Source: Cellulophaga tyrosinoxydans | GTDB lineage: Bacteria > Bacteroidota > Bacteroidia > Flavobacteriales > Flavobacteriaceae | Length of the DNA stretch: 64,000 nucleotides | Direction: 5' to 3' | Assembly: GCF_900176415.1 (NCBI RefSeq) | Contig: NZ_FWXO01000007.1 | Location: forward strand, 62,001-126,000 | Shown here: piece after piece, positions 8,135 through 16,840 of the stretch | Numbering within the stretch: position 1 is the first letter of the stretch | Layout: every line of letters starts with the position of its first letter | Notes under the pieces: model-generated | Database searches by the model: none | Seen by the model: only the letters and a program-made list of their open reading frames with translations | What the model was told of the DNA's origin: nothing | Position numbers and translations under genes: made by a program

Positions 8135-8647
8135 ATGGAAGAAAAAAGACCCACAACCGGTAAATTCGGATTAATTTATGGTGTAATAGCTGCTGGAATT
8201 GGCATTGTTTTTACTTTTATGCTCATGGCTGGAGATATGTTATACGATCAATCTCCTGTAAAAAATATAGTACAAATATTAATCTTTGTTGGCGTTGTAA
8301 TTGCTGCAATTTACAATTTTAGAAAAGCAAATAATGGCTTTTTAACTATAAAAAAAGCATTAGGGATTGGCTTTATAGCTTCACTTGTAACGGCAATTCT
8401 ATCAATCGCATTCACGTATATTCTTGCTAATTTTATTGAACCAGACTTTTGGGACAAATTCTCCGAGATTGTTAGAGTTGCTATAGAAGAGTCAAATCCT
8501 AATCTTACCCCAGAACAAGTTGAAGGTGGTGTATCTATGCAAATAATGTTTTTCTATCCTATGATTTTAATTTTTAACCTATTCATAGGATTTATTACGG
8601 CATTAATTACAGGTCTTATTCTAAAAAAGTCAGAAAATTTAGATTAA
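8135..8647 (+). CDS. DUF4199 family membrane protein (copy 3)
   Basis: 170-residue paralogue of copy 2: both share an N-terminal KFGxxYGxxxxGIG motif (GKFGLIYGVIAAGIGIVFTF here), then a conserved loop with EPDFWDKF and a final helix FNLFIGFITALITGLIL. Four membrane segments are predicted. It is separated by 103 bases from copy 2, with an A/T-rich spacer that may carry its own promoter (TATCTTTA near 8069, one base off consensus). The glycosyltransferase gene begins 34 bases downstream, a gene order I recognise as recurring in Flavobacteriia, though I could not verify it here. Confidence 0.85.
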   Translation: MEEKRPTTGKFGLIYGVIAAGIGIVFTFMLMAGDMLYDQSPVKNIVQILIFVGVVIAAIYNFRKANNGFLTIKKALGIGFIASLVTAILSIAFTYILANFIEPDFWDKFSEIVRVAIEESNPNLTPEQVEGGVSMQIMFFYPMILIFNLFIGFITALITGLILKKSENLD

Positions 8648-8681
8648 TCCGTACTTTTGAAAAGATTTTCAGAAGTATTGT

Positions 8682-9626
8682 ATGAACATATCAATTATAA
8701 TACCTCTTCTGAACGAAGAAGAGTCGCTTAAAGAATTACATAATTGGATCATTTCCGTCATGAATAGTCATAATTTTTCCTATGAAATTATTTTTATCGA
8801 TGACGGAAGTACCGATTCTTCATGGGAAGAAATTACAAAACTTTCCCAAGTAAATACACAAGTAAAAGGTATTCGCTTTTTAAGAAATTTTGGAAAGTCG
8901 CAAGCCTTACATGCAGGCTTTAAAGCTGCTCAAGGAGATGTCATCATCACCATGGATGCAGACTTGCAAGACAATCCTGAAGAAATTCCTGAATTATACA
9001 ATTTAATCACCAAAGATAAATTTGATTTAGTTTCTGGCTGGAAGAAAAAAAGATACGATGCCGTACTAAGTAAAAATTTACCCTCAAAACTATTTAATTG
9101 GGCCGCACGTAAAACATCTGGCGTACAACTTCATGATTTTAATTGTGGTTTAAAAGCTTTTAACCAAACGGTAGTAAAAAACATTGAAGTATCTGGCGAA
9201 ATGCATCGCTACATTCCTGTTCTAGCAAAAAATGCTGGGTTTGGTAAAATTGGTGAAAAAGTAGTACAACATCAAGCGCGTAAATACGGAAAAACAAAAT
9301 TTGGAATGGAACGTTTTATTAATGGTTTATTAGACCTTATCACCATTTGGTTTGTTTCTAAATTTGGCAAACGCCCTATGCATTTATTTGGTGCTTTAGG
9401 CGTTTTAATGTTTTTCATAGGATTTACTTTTGCCTTATATTTGGGTATAGATAAACTATTTATTCACAAAACGGGTAGATTAATTACTGATAGGCCACAA
9501 TTTTTTATTGCTTTGACCGCTATGATAATTGGTACGCAACTTTTTTTAGCCGGATTTTTAGGTGAAATTATGGTACGTTCCAGAAAAAATGAAACACGCT
9601 ACTCAATTGCCGAAGAAATAAACTAA
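8682..9626 (+). CDS. Family 2 glycosyltransferase, polyprenyl-phosphate type (DPM1/GtrB-like)
   Basis: 314-residue GT2 enzyme that probably transfers a sugar from a nucleotide donor to polyprenyl phosphate at the inner membrane. The N-terminus is MNISIIIPLLNEEESLKEL, followed by IDDGSTD (D40-D41) and the metal-binding TMDADLQDNPEEIP (D92, D94). The C-terminal region (from about residue 228) has two membrane helices, one in LFGALGVLMFFIGFTFALYL and one in FIALTAMIIGTQLFLAGFLG, the typical GtrB/DPM1-bacterial layout. It is followed 66 bases later by the phosphosugar mutase, suggesting sugar activation and transfer in one module. Confidence 0.9.
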   Translation: MNISIIIPLLNEEESLKELHNWIISVMNSHNFSYEIIFIDDGSTDSSWEEITKLSQVNTQVKGIRFLRNFGKSQALHAGFKAAQGDVIITMDADLQDNPEEIPELYNLITKDKFDLVSGWKKKRYDAVLSKNLPSKLFNWAARKTSGVQLHDFNCGLKAFNQTVVKNIEVSGEMHRYIPVLAKNAGFGKIGEKVVQHQARKYGKTKFGMERFINGLLDLITIWFVSKFGKRPMHLFGALGVLMFFIGFTFALYLGIDKLFIHKTGRLITDRPQFFIALTAMIIGTQLFLAGFLGEIMVRSRKNETRYSIAEEIN

Positions 9627-9692
9627 AACAGAATACAACAAAACTATAATTCTTGTATTTTTAAAATATAAATAAACAAAACCATCATATTT

Positions 9693-11402
9693 ATGGATTC
9701 AATACTTAACACCGCAAAAACCTGGTTAACTGATTTTTTTGATGCTGATGTCAGAAAAGAAGTTCAACATTTAATGGATACCAATATAGAAGAGCTAAAA
9801 GACAGATTCTATAAAAATATGGAATTCGGTACAGGTGGTATGCGAGGTGTAATGGGTGTTGGAACCAACAGAATAAATAAATACACCTTAGGAAAAAGCA
9901 CTCAGGGATTAAGCAATTACCTAAAACAAACGTATAAAGGTGAAGATATTAAAGTAGTCATTGCTTATGATTGCCGCCATAATAGTGATACACTAGCAAA
10001 AACTGTAGCTGAAGTATTTTCTGCAAACGGCATTAAAGTTTTCTTATTTTCTGAACTTAGAACAACACCAGAATTATCTTTTGCAGTTCGTTACTTAAAA
10101 TGTCATGCTGGCATTGTTTTAACTGCATCACACAACCCACCAGAATACAATGGTTATAAAGTTTATTGGACCGATGGTGGCCAAATTGTTCCTCCTCAAG
10201 ATGGTAAAATTGTTGCCGAAATAAACTCGCTTTCTTTTGAAGATATTAATTTTAAAACTAATCCAAGTTTAATTCAATTAATTGATAAAGAAGTTGATGA
10301 AGCTTTTATAAACGAGTCTGTTGCTCGTGGTAGCTTTGGTGCTAAAGGTAAGGACGATTTTAAAATTGTATTTACTTCATTACACGGTACATCTATTACC
10401 GCAATACCCGAAGTACTAAAGCGCGCTGGCTATAAAAATGTTACTGTAATTGAGGAACAAGCAAAGCCTGACGGTGCTTTCCCTACAGTAAAATCGCCAA
10501 ACCCAGAAGAACCAGAAGCTCTGTCTATTGCTATAAAAAAAGCAGAACAAATTGGTGCTGATATGGTTGTGGGTACAGATCCAGATAGTGATAGATTAGG
10601 GATTGCTGTTAGAAACCTAGAAGGTAAAATGGAAATTTTAAACGGAAATCAAACTATGGTTTTGATGACGAAATTTCTTTTAGACAAACAAAAAAACAAA
10701 GGATTTAAAGGTAATGAGTTTATTGCCACAACTATAGTTTCTACGCCAATGATGGAAGTTATGGCTAAGGCTTATGGCGTGGAGTACAAAACTGCATTAA
10801 CAGGTTTTAAATGGATTGGTAAGATGATTAAAGATTTTCCTGAAGCTAACTTTATTGGTGGTGGAGAAGAAAGTTTTGGCTACATGGTGGGCGATTTTGT
10901 ACGCGATAAAGATGCTGTTACCTCTACCCTATTAGCTTGCGAAATTGCTGCAAATGCCAAAGCAAATGGCAGTTCTTTTTATAATGATTTAATTGCTTGT
11001 TATGCAGCTTACGGACTTTACAAAGAAAAACTAATCTCTATAACAAAAAAAGGGATGTCCGGAGCAGAAGAAATTAAACAAATGCTAAAAGATTTTAAAG
11101 AAAACCCTGTAGTTTCGGTTGCCGGATCTAAAGTAAAATGGATTGAAGATTATAATACTTCGGTTGCTAAAAATGTAATTACAGGTGAAGAGAAAAAAAT
11201 AGATTTACCAAAATCAAATGTGTTGATCTATGAGACAGAAGATGGCACCAGAGTAGCCGCACGACCAAGTGGAACAGAACCTAAAGTAAAATTCTACATT
11301 AGCACCAATAAGCCATTAGCAAAAGTAGCCGATTTCCAAACTGTTGATGCAGAATTAAACACCAAGATAGATCGTATTTTGAGCGAACTCAAATTAAATT
11401 AA
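9693..11402 (+). CDS. Phosphosugar mutase (phosphoglucomutase/phosphomannomutase family)
   Basis: 569-residue alpha-D-phosphohexomutase that moves phosphate between C1 and C6 of a hexose phosphate in the cytoplasm. All four family loops are visible: catalytic phosphoserine TASHNPP (S146), Mg-binding DPDSD (D296-D300), sugar-binding GGGEESFGYMVG, and phosphate-binding ARPSGTEPKVKFY near the C-terminus. The length fits the long phosphoglucomutase/phosphopentomutase-like group (YbbT/PgcA type) better than GlmM (about 450). The stop codon overlaps the ATG of the ABC transporter by one base (TAATG), showing translational coupling. Confidence 0.92.
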   Translation: MDSILNTAKTWLTDFFDADVRKEVQHLMDTNIEELKDRFYKNMEFGTGGMRGVMGVGTNRINKYTLGKSTQGLSNYLKQTYKGEDIKVVIAYDCRHNSDTLAKTVAEVFSANGIKVFLFSELRTTPELSFAVRYLKCHAGIVLTASHNPPEYNGYKVYWTDGGQIVPPQDGKIVAEINSLSFEDINFKTNPSLIQLIDKEVDEAFINESVARGSFGAKGKDDFKIVFTSLHGTSITAIPEVLKRAGYKNVTVIEEQAKPDGAFPTVKSPNPEEPEALSIAIKKAEQIGADMVVGTDPDSDRLGIAVRNLEGKMEILNGNQTMVLMTKFLLDKQKNKGFKGNEFIATTIVSTPMMEVMAKAYGVEYKTALTGFKWIGKMIKDFPEANFIGGGEESFGYMVGDFVRDKDAVTSTLLACEIAANAKANGSSFYNDLIACYAAYGLYKEKLISITKKGMSGAEEIKQMLKDFKENPVVSVAGSKVKWIEDYNTSVAKNVITGEEKKIDLPKSNVLIYETEDGTRVAARPSGTEPKVKFYISTNKPLAKVADFQTVDAELNTKIDRILSELKLN

Positions 11403-13225
11403 TGGAGTATTACAAGAAAATTCTTCGCTTTGCGAAACCCTACCTTAACTACGGTTATTTAAATATTTTCTTTAACATATTGTATGCATTATTCAGCGCA
11501 TTATCCTTTGCAGCTTTAATGCCTATGTTAAATGTGCTTTTTGAAAAAGACAAGCAACTAACCGTTGCTCCTGTTTATAAAGGCATAGGCAAACTAAAAG
11601 ATTATTTCATGGATTACATGAATTATCAAGTAACACAGTTTGCTGCTGAAGATAAAATGAAAGGTCTGGTTTTAGTAATAGGACTTGTTATTTTCTTGTT
11701 CCTTTTAAAAAACTTAGCGAATTATTTCGCCATGTATTTTATTACATTTCTTAGAAACGGGGTTTTAAAAGATATCCGAAATGCCATGTATAAGAAAATA
11801 ACCGAATTGCCTATCTCCTTTTATTCAGAGAAAAGAAAAGGCGATGTTATTGCTCGTATAACTTCTGATGTTTTAGAAATTCAACATTCTTTCTTATCGG
11901 TTTTAGAACTTATTGTACGTGAACCACTTACTATTATTTTCACTATTGCAGTAATGTTTTTAATAAGTGCAAAACTTACGCTATTTGTTTTCATTTTTAT
12001 TCCTGTTTCCGGATATGTAATTTCTTTAATAGGTAAATCATTAAAAAAACAATCAGACGATGTACAAAGGGAACAGGGTGAGTTTTTATCTGTAGTTGAA
12101 GAAACTTTAGGCGGTTTAAAAGTGATTAAAGCTTTCAATTCTGAGTCAAGATTCTATAAAACATTTTCAGCCTCGACCACACGATTTTTTAATTTTTCAA
12201 ACAAGCTCTTAAATCGTCAAAATTTGGCATCACCCTCAGGAGAGTTTTTAGGTATACTAACTATTGGTGTACTGCTCTGGTTTGGAGGAAAAATGGTATT
12301 GGTTGATAAAACTTTAGATGCGCCTTCTTTTATTACTTATATGAGTTTAGCCTATGGCGTTTTAACTCCTGCGAAAGCAATAAGTAAAGCAATTTACGGA
12401 GTTAAAAAAGGAAATGCAGCCGCAGAACGTGTGTTAGAAATTCTAGAAACAGAAAATCCAATTTCTGAAAAAACAAATGCTGTAACTAAAAACACTTTCG
12501 ATTCTGAAGTCAACATCAACAACATTAGTTTTAAATATGACGATGAGTATGTGCTTCAAGAATTTACACTAAAAGTACCAAAAGGTGCAACTGTTGCTTT
12601 GGTTGGGCAATCCGGAAGTGGAAAAAGTACAATCGCAAATTTAGTTACCCGTTTTTACGACGTAAATGAAGGTACTATTAGCATTGATGGCATCGACATT
12701 AAAGATTTTAAACAAGAATCTTTACGGGGCCTATTAGGATTGGTAACCCAAGATTCTATATTGTTTAATGAAACGGTTAGAAATAATATTAGTTTAGGTA
12801 AAGAAGATGCCACTGATGAAGAAATTATAGCGGCAGCGAAAATTGCCAATGCTCATGACTTTATTATGGACTTACCTAATGGTTATAATACCAACATTGG
12901 TGACAGTGGAAATAAATTAAGCGGTGGACAGAAACAACGATTATCCATTGCAAGAGCGGTACTTAAAAATCCGCCAATTATGATTTTAGATGAAGCCACA
13001 TCTGCTTTAGATACCGAAAGTGAACGCTTGGTACAAGATGCCTTAGAAAAAATGATGCGCAACAGAACTTCTATTGTTATTGCACACCGCCTTTCTACCA
13101 TACAAAATGCCAATACCATTGTGGTATTGCAAAAAGGCAAAATTGTGGAACAAGGTTCGCATGCTGAGCTTATTGCTAAGGATGGAACATATAGCAAACT
13201 TGTTAACATGCAATCATTTGAATAG
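11402..13225 (+). CDS. ABC transporter, fused permease-ATPase (MsbA-like)
   Basis: 607-residue half-transporter exporter with an N-terminal six-helix ABC1 domain (about 1-335) and a C-terminal nucleotide-binding domain. Walker A is GQSGSGKST (402-410), the signature LSGGQKQR (from 506), Walker B IMILDEATSALD (D530, catalytic E531), and the H-loop IVIAHRLSTI. This architecture exports lipids, lipid A-linked or other hydrophobic substrates as a homodimer; the substrate is not readable. It is coupled to the phosphosugar mutase (one-base overlap), so an envelope-lipid or glycan export role is an inference from context. Confidence 0.92.
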   Translation: MEYYKKILRFAKPYLNYGYLNIFFNILYALFSALSFAALMPMLNVLFEKDKQLTVAPVYKGIGKLKDYFMDYMNYQVTQFAAEDKMKGLVLVIGLVIFLFLLKNLANYFAMYFITFLRNGVLKDIRNAMYKKITELPISFYSEKRKGDVIARITSDVLEIQHSFLSVLELIVREPLTIIFTIAVMFLISAKLTLFVFIFIPVSGYVISLIGKSLKKQSDDVQREQGEFLSVVEETLGGLKVIKAFNSESRFYKTFSASTTRFFNFSNKLLNRQNLASPSGEFLGILTIGVLLWFGGKMVLVDKTLDAPSFITYMSLAYGVLTPAKAISKAIYGVKKGNAAAERVLEILETENPISEKTNAVTKNTFDSEVNINNISFKYDDEYVLQEFTLKVPKGATVALVGQSGSGKSTIANLVTRFYDVNEGTISIDGIDIKDFKQESLRGLLGLVTQDSILFNETVRNNISLGKEDATDEEIIAAAKIANAHDFIMDLPNGYNTNIGDSGNKLSGGQKQRLSIARAVLKNPPIMILDEATSALDTESERLVQDALEKMMRNRTSIVIAHRLSTIQNANTIVVLQKGKIVEQGSHAELIAKDGTYSKLVNMQSFE

Positions 13226-13262
13226 TAATGATTTTTTGAGCGATTTTTAAACATACAAAAAC

Positions 13263-13973
13263 TTGAAAATTCTAACTTGGAACTGTAATGGAGCGTTAAG
13301 AAATAAATTAGATGATATAATTGCCCTAAACGCAGATATTAACGTAATTCAAGAATGTGAAAATCCAGCTAAAATAAAACAATCTGCATATACAGAATGG
13401 GCGGAAAATTATTTATGGATTGGCGATTCGAAAAATAAAGGTATTGGAATTTTTGCTAAGAAAAATATTAACTTAAAGCAACTAGAATGGTCAGATAACT
13501 ATAAGGACCACAAGGTTAAACACTTCTTGGCATGCAGAATTAACGATGATTTTGATATTATTGCTGTATGGAACCACAGCAACAACTCTCCTACTTTTGC
13601 CTATATAGGACAGTTTTGGAAATATCTTCAAATTAACAAATCCAACCTAAAAAAATGTATAATCTTAGGAGACTTTAACAGTAATGCTATCTGGGACAAA
13701 TGGGATAGATGGTGGAATCATTCTGATGTTGTAGGTGAATTGAAACATATTGGAATAGAAAGTCTTTACCACAAATTCTTTAATGAAATACAAGGAAATG
13801 AAAGACTACCAACTTTTTTTCTTCATCGAAAATTAGAAAAACCTTATCATATTGATTATGTTTTTGGAAGTGCAGAATTCACAACAACATTAAAATATTT
13901 AGAAATTGGAAAAATTGATTCTTGGTTAACTAAAAGCGATCACCTACCAATTACTTGTGAATTTGAAATATAA
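13263..13973 (+). CDS. Endonuclease/exonuclease/phosphatase (EEP) family hydrolase
   Basis: 236-residue metal-dependent hydrolase of the DNase I/ExoIII fold. Motifs in order are KILTWNCNGALRNK (Asn metal-site strand), NVIQECENP (Glu metal ligand), IILGDFNSN (catalytic Asp/Asn), HIDYVFGS and the C-terminal SDHLPIT (Asp-His pair). The start appears to be TTG 13263, because the KILTWN motif must be within the first few residues and no ATG precedes it. Whether it cuts nucleic acid or hydrolyses a phosphodiester or phosphoester of another molecule is unclear. It follows the ABC transporter by 37 bases but seems functionally unrelated, and looks like an accessory gene. Confidence 0.83.
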   Translation: MKILTWNCNGALRNKLDDIIALNADINVIQECENPAKIKQSAYTEWAENYLWIGDSKNKGIGIFAKKNINLKQLEWSDNYKDHKVKHFLACRINDDFDIIAVWNHSNNSPTFAYIGQFWKYLQINKSNLKKCIILGDFNSNAIWDKWDRWWNHSDVVGELKHIGIESLYHKFFNEIQGNERLPTFFLHRKLEKPYHIDYVFGSAEFTTTLKYLEIGKIDSWLTKSDHLPITCEFEI

Positions 13974-14042
13974 TATCCAATATTCTTTATCTATTTTAGA
14001 TCCGTAAAATAATAATCAAGCATAACCAATTAAACCTTTTCA

Positions 14043-14050
14043 TAAATTTG
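14043..14050 (+). promoter_or_regulatory. -7 element before the ECF sigma gene
   Basis: TAAATTTG matches TAnnTTTG, 31 bases before the TTG start at 14082. No clear -33 TTG is present. Confidence 0.4.
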
Positions 14051-14081
14051 AGGTCTTATTACTATCTAAGAAATTTATATT

Positions 14082-14624
14082 TTGATATCAGAAGACATCT
14101 TAGTAGAACAATTAAAGACAGAAGCCACTCAAAAAAAGGCTTTTGAATTGTTGGTGAATACCTACAAAGAAAAACTGTATTGGCATATTCGTAGAATTGT
14201 TTTGGATCATGACGACACAGATGATGTTTTACAAAACACCTTTATAAAAGTTTTTAAAAATATTAGTGGTTTTAAAGGCGATAGCAAGTTATACTCTTGG
14301 ATGTACAGAATTGCAACGAATGAGGCGCTTACTTTTTTAAAGAATAAATCTAAAAATTTAGGTGTAACGAATTCTGAAATTCAAGAAGTACTCGTAAACA
14401 AATTAGAAACAGACGTATATTTTGAAGGAGATTATATTCAATTACAACTTCAAAAAGCAATAGCTACATTGCCAGATAAACAGAAATTAGTTTTTAATAT
14501 GAAATATTTTCAGGAATTGAAATATGAAGAAATTTCTGAAATTTTGGAGACCTCGGTGGGTGCCTTAAAAGCATCGTATCACCTAGCTGCAAAAAAAATA
14601 GAATCCTTTTTAAAAGAGCATTAA
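14082..14624 (+). CDS. ECF-type RNA polymerase sigma factor
   Basis: 180-residue extracytoplasmic-function sigma factor. Region 2 (about 20-90) shows AFELLVNTYKEKLYWHIRRI and DDVLQNTFIKVFKN followed by SWMYRIATNEAL; region 4 (about 125-175) shows LPDKQKLVFNMKYFQELKYE, EISEILETSVGALKASYH. Translation seems to begin at TTG 14082, giving ISEDILVEQL; no in-frame ATG exists before region 2. It heads a three-gene unit with a single-pass membrane protein and a secreted sensor-like protein, the usual layout of a flavobacterial envelope-stress ECF module in which the downstream genes restrain or inform the sigma factor. Confidence 0.92.
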   Translation: MISEDILVEQLKTEATQKKAFELLVNTYKEKLYWHIRRIVLDHDDTDDVLQNTFIKVFKNISGFKGDSKLYSWMYRIATNEALTFLKNKSKNLGVTNSEIQEVLVNKLETDVYFEGDYIQLQLQKAIATLPDKQKLVFNMKYFQELKYEEISEILETSVGALKASYHLAAKKIESFLKEH

Positions 14625-14657
14625 ACCTTTTAACAATTTGATAGTCAAACTAAAGCA

Positions 14658-15164
14658 ATGAAAATAGATAAAAATAGTTTTAATACTCCGGAAGGCTACT
14701 TTGATAGTTTTACTGATAAACTGATGAACAAATTATCAGCTGAGGAAACTATTGCTCCTAAAAATGAAGGTTTTAAAGTTCCTGAGGGCTATTTTGACTC
14801 TTTAAACAAAAAGATAGCTTTAAAATTAGCAACAGAAGAACCCAAGGTCATTCAATTAAATCCTTTTAAAAAGTATTATTACATCGCAGCTTCCATAGCG
14901 GCTGTTTTGTTGCTGTATTTTGGTTTAAACTTCAATAGTAAACCAGCTATAACCTTTGACGATATTGCGAGCTCAGATATTGAAAATTATTTTGATGAGA
15001 ACGATGTAGACCTTAGTAGTTTTGAAATAGCAGAAGTAATTCCTGTGGATGAACTAGAAATTAACGACATTATAAACAATCATTTAAATGATGAAAATGT
15101 GGTTGATTATTTAAATAACAGTATTGATGATTTTGAAGAATTAAATTTAGATGGCAATGACTAA
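14658..15164 (+). CDS. Single-pass membrane protein in ECF sigma operon (putative anti-sigma)
   Basis: 168-residue protein with one membrane helix (YYYIAASIAAVLLLYFGLNF, about residues 73-92). The cytoplasmic side carries two copies of a short motif, TPEGYFDSF (residues 10-18) and VPEGYFDSL (about 41-49), each followed by a helix with a KLMNKL/KIALKL pattern. The exported side is very acidic (many Asp, Glu and Asn, few basic residues). Position, topology and size suggest the anti-sigma factor for the upstream sigma factor, with the repeated PEGYFDS helix as the possible sigma-binding element; this is inference. It overlaps the next gene by 14 bases. Confidence 0.75.
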   Translation: MKIDKNSFNTPEGYFDSFTDKLMNKLSAEETIAPKNEGFKVPEGYFDSLNKKIALKLATEEPKVIQLNPFKKYYYIAASIAAVLLLYFGLNFNSKPAITFDDIASSDIENYFDENDVDLSSFEIAEVIPVDELEINDIINNHLNDENVVDYLNNSIDDFEELNLDGND

Positions 15165-15606
15165 TAGTAAAAAACTTATGTTGGTTGTGTTTTTACTGGC
15201 AACTACAGTATTTTATGCACAACATAAACCAGATTGGGATAAAATAAAAACGCTTAAAATTGCATTTTTAACAGAGCGACTTAGTTTAAACACCCAAGAG
15301 GCGCAAGCATTTTGGCCTATTTATAACGCCTATGAAGCTGAAAGAGAAAAGCTTCGTAATAAAAGTTATAATGATGTACGTAGTAAATTAAAAGATGCCG
15401 ATAACTTGTCGGAATCAGATGCTGCTAAATTATTAAGTCAATATTTAGCTTATGAAGAGGAAGAAGAAGAATTGGACAAGAAATTTTTATTGAATGTTAA
15501 AGGGGTTATCTCTGCTAAAAAAACACTTTTATTACTGCGCTCTGAAGAAGATTTTAAACGACAGTTAATAAAGCAGTATCGCGATAAGCATAAAAACAAT
15601 AAATAA
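15151..15606 (+). CDS. Secreted sensor-like protein of ECF sigma operon
   Basis: 151-residue protein with an N-terminal signal peptide (KKLMLVVFLLATTVFYAQ) and a mature, all-helical, highly charged domain (for example TERLSLNTQEAQAFWPIYNA and AYEEEEEELDKKF). Size and the 'LT..EA..FWPIYN.YE' motif match the flavobacterial proteins annotated as 'sensor of ECF-type sigma factor', loosely related in shape to CpxP/Spy periplasmic chaperones. The first ATG (15151) lies inside the preceding gene; ATG 15157 is a nearby alternative. It probably senses periplasmic stress and signals through the upstream membrane protein. A terminator follows. Confidence 0.78.
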   Translation: MAMTNSKKLMLVVFLLATTVFYAQHKPDWDKIKTLKIAFLTERLSLNTQEAQAFWPIYNAYEAEREKLRNKSYNDVRSKLKDADNLSESDAAKLLSQYLAYEEEEEELDKKFLLNVKGVISAKKTLLLLRSEEDFKRQLIKQYRDKHKNNK

Positions 15607-15618
15607 AACAAATAGTAC

Positions 15619-15650
15619 ATCCGTTAAACTTAGATTTAACGGATTTTTTC
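15619..15650 (+). terminator. Rho-independent terminator of the ECF module
   Basis: Perfect 10-bp inverted repeat ATCCGTTAAA (15619-15628) and TTTAACGGAT (15635-15644) followed by six T. It separates the operon from the convergent lipoprotein gene. Confidence 0.88.
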
Positions 15651-16678
15651 TATTTAAAACTCAATTTTGCAACGCGGCTTTTACCGGCAGCATAGGCTAT
15701 TGTATCGTTTTTAAAACGTAGCGTATAAAAGCCCTCTTCAGATAATTTTTTCCAAGTAGCTCCCCTATCATTAGAATAACTTATTCCAGTAAACCCTATA
15801 GCCACTAATCCGTTACCCTCCGAGTTAGGCACAAATTGAACACAACTTTTATAGCCTGGTTCTTGACCATCAGCAACAAGCTGCCATGATACGCCACCAT
15901 CAACCGTTATTGCTTTGTTTTGATTGCTGTTTTCTGGTTTTGTATAATCTCCACCAATGGCAAATCCAATTTTTTCGTTATAAAAATCAATAGAATAAAT
16001 ACCTTGTGTTGGTGCTGCATTAATTATCGGAGTTTGTATCACTCGCCATGTTTTTGCTTTATCTGCAGAAAATAATATACGTCCGTTGGTCGTGGCTATC
16101 CATGTACTATCTCCAATAATCTTAATATTTGTATTACTCGCAGCAAAAGCACCTTCACCTTCGATCCCTTTTGGCACTGTTGCACACGACTGTTTCTGCC
16201 AGGTGCGTCCACCATCTCTTGTAATAAGGATAGATAAGCAACCATTCATGCTATCTCCAACCGCAATCCCTTCATTATCATTCCAGAAAGTCATGGCGTC
16301 GTAGAACACATTCTCAGCTTCCTCTTTATAAACCAACTGAAACTTGCCATTCTCACCAGTTTTATAAAGCAATGCAGGATTTGCAACGGATAATACAAAC
16401 ACATCATTGCTTGTATGTGCTATACTTCTAAATTCAGGGAAAATAGAATCGTAAGCAATATTGGTAGAAAAAACTTTACCTGTATTCAAGTCTATATTAC
16501 CCACAAAACCATTGTTTGCACTAAAAGCCAAATTGTTATCTATAAGTTCAATGGCTCTTATACTCAAAGAATCTTCATAAATAGTATCAACGCTAACCGA
16601 ACTAAATGATTTCTTTTTTTCTTCTTGCTTACAAGAAATCAAAAGAAGTAGCACAAGTGTAGTAAAATAGTATTTCAT
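15650..16678 (-). CDS. BNR-repeat lipoprotein (WD40/YVTN/BNR-like, Ycf48-like)
   Basis: 342-residue lipoprotein: MKYYFTTLVLLLLISCKQEE has a signal peptide and lipobox (LISC), predicting export and a lipid-anchored Cys17. The mature part is a beta-propeller with Asp-box/BNR-type repeats, for example ITRDGGRTWQKQ, FSADKAKTWRVI, TVDGGVSWQLV and SNDRGATWKKL. Such proteins are often auto-named 'oxidoreductase' or 'photosystem II stability factor-like', but no catalytic residues can be assigned. A structural or glycan-binding role at the outer membrane is possible. It is a single gene on the minus strand. Confidence 0.82.
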   Translation of the reverse strand: MKYYFTTLVLLLLISCKQEEKKKSFSSVSVDTIYEDSLSIRAIELIDNNLAFSANNGFVGNIDLNTGKVFSTNIAYDSIFPEFRSIAHTSNDVFVLSVANPALLYKTGENGKFQLVYKEEAENVFYDAMTFWNDNEGIAVGDSMNGCLSILITRDGGRTWQKQSCATVPKGIEGEGAFAASNTNIKIIGDSTWIATTNGRILFSADKAKTWRVIQTPIINAAPTQGIYSIDFYNEKIGFAIGGDYTKPENSNQNKAITVDGGVSWQLVADGQEPGYKSCVQFVPNSEGNGLVAIGFTGISYSNDRGATWKKLSEEGFYTLRFKNDTIAYAAGKSRVAKLSFK

Positions 16679-16795
16679 AATAAAAAATTAGGTATAAGTC
16701 CAATTTATCGTAAGCGCTTTGCATTGTAAAATAGACAACGCGCCATAAATACAATAAAAGTTAGTCAAAAATAAAGGGAATAACATCTAATACAA

Positions 16796-16803
16796 TACCT
16801 TTG
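16796..16803 (+). promoter_or_regulatory. -7 element upstream of the RsmB-like gene
   Basis: TACCTTTG matches TAnnTTTG, 37 bases before the ATG at 16841. No -33 TTG is present at normal spacing. Confidence 0.45.
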
Positions 16804-16840
16804 CACCCTTAAATTTTACTTTAATAAAAGAAATTGCTGT

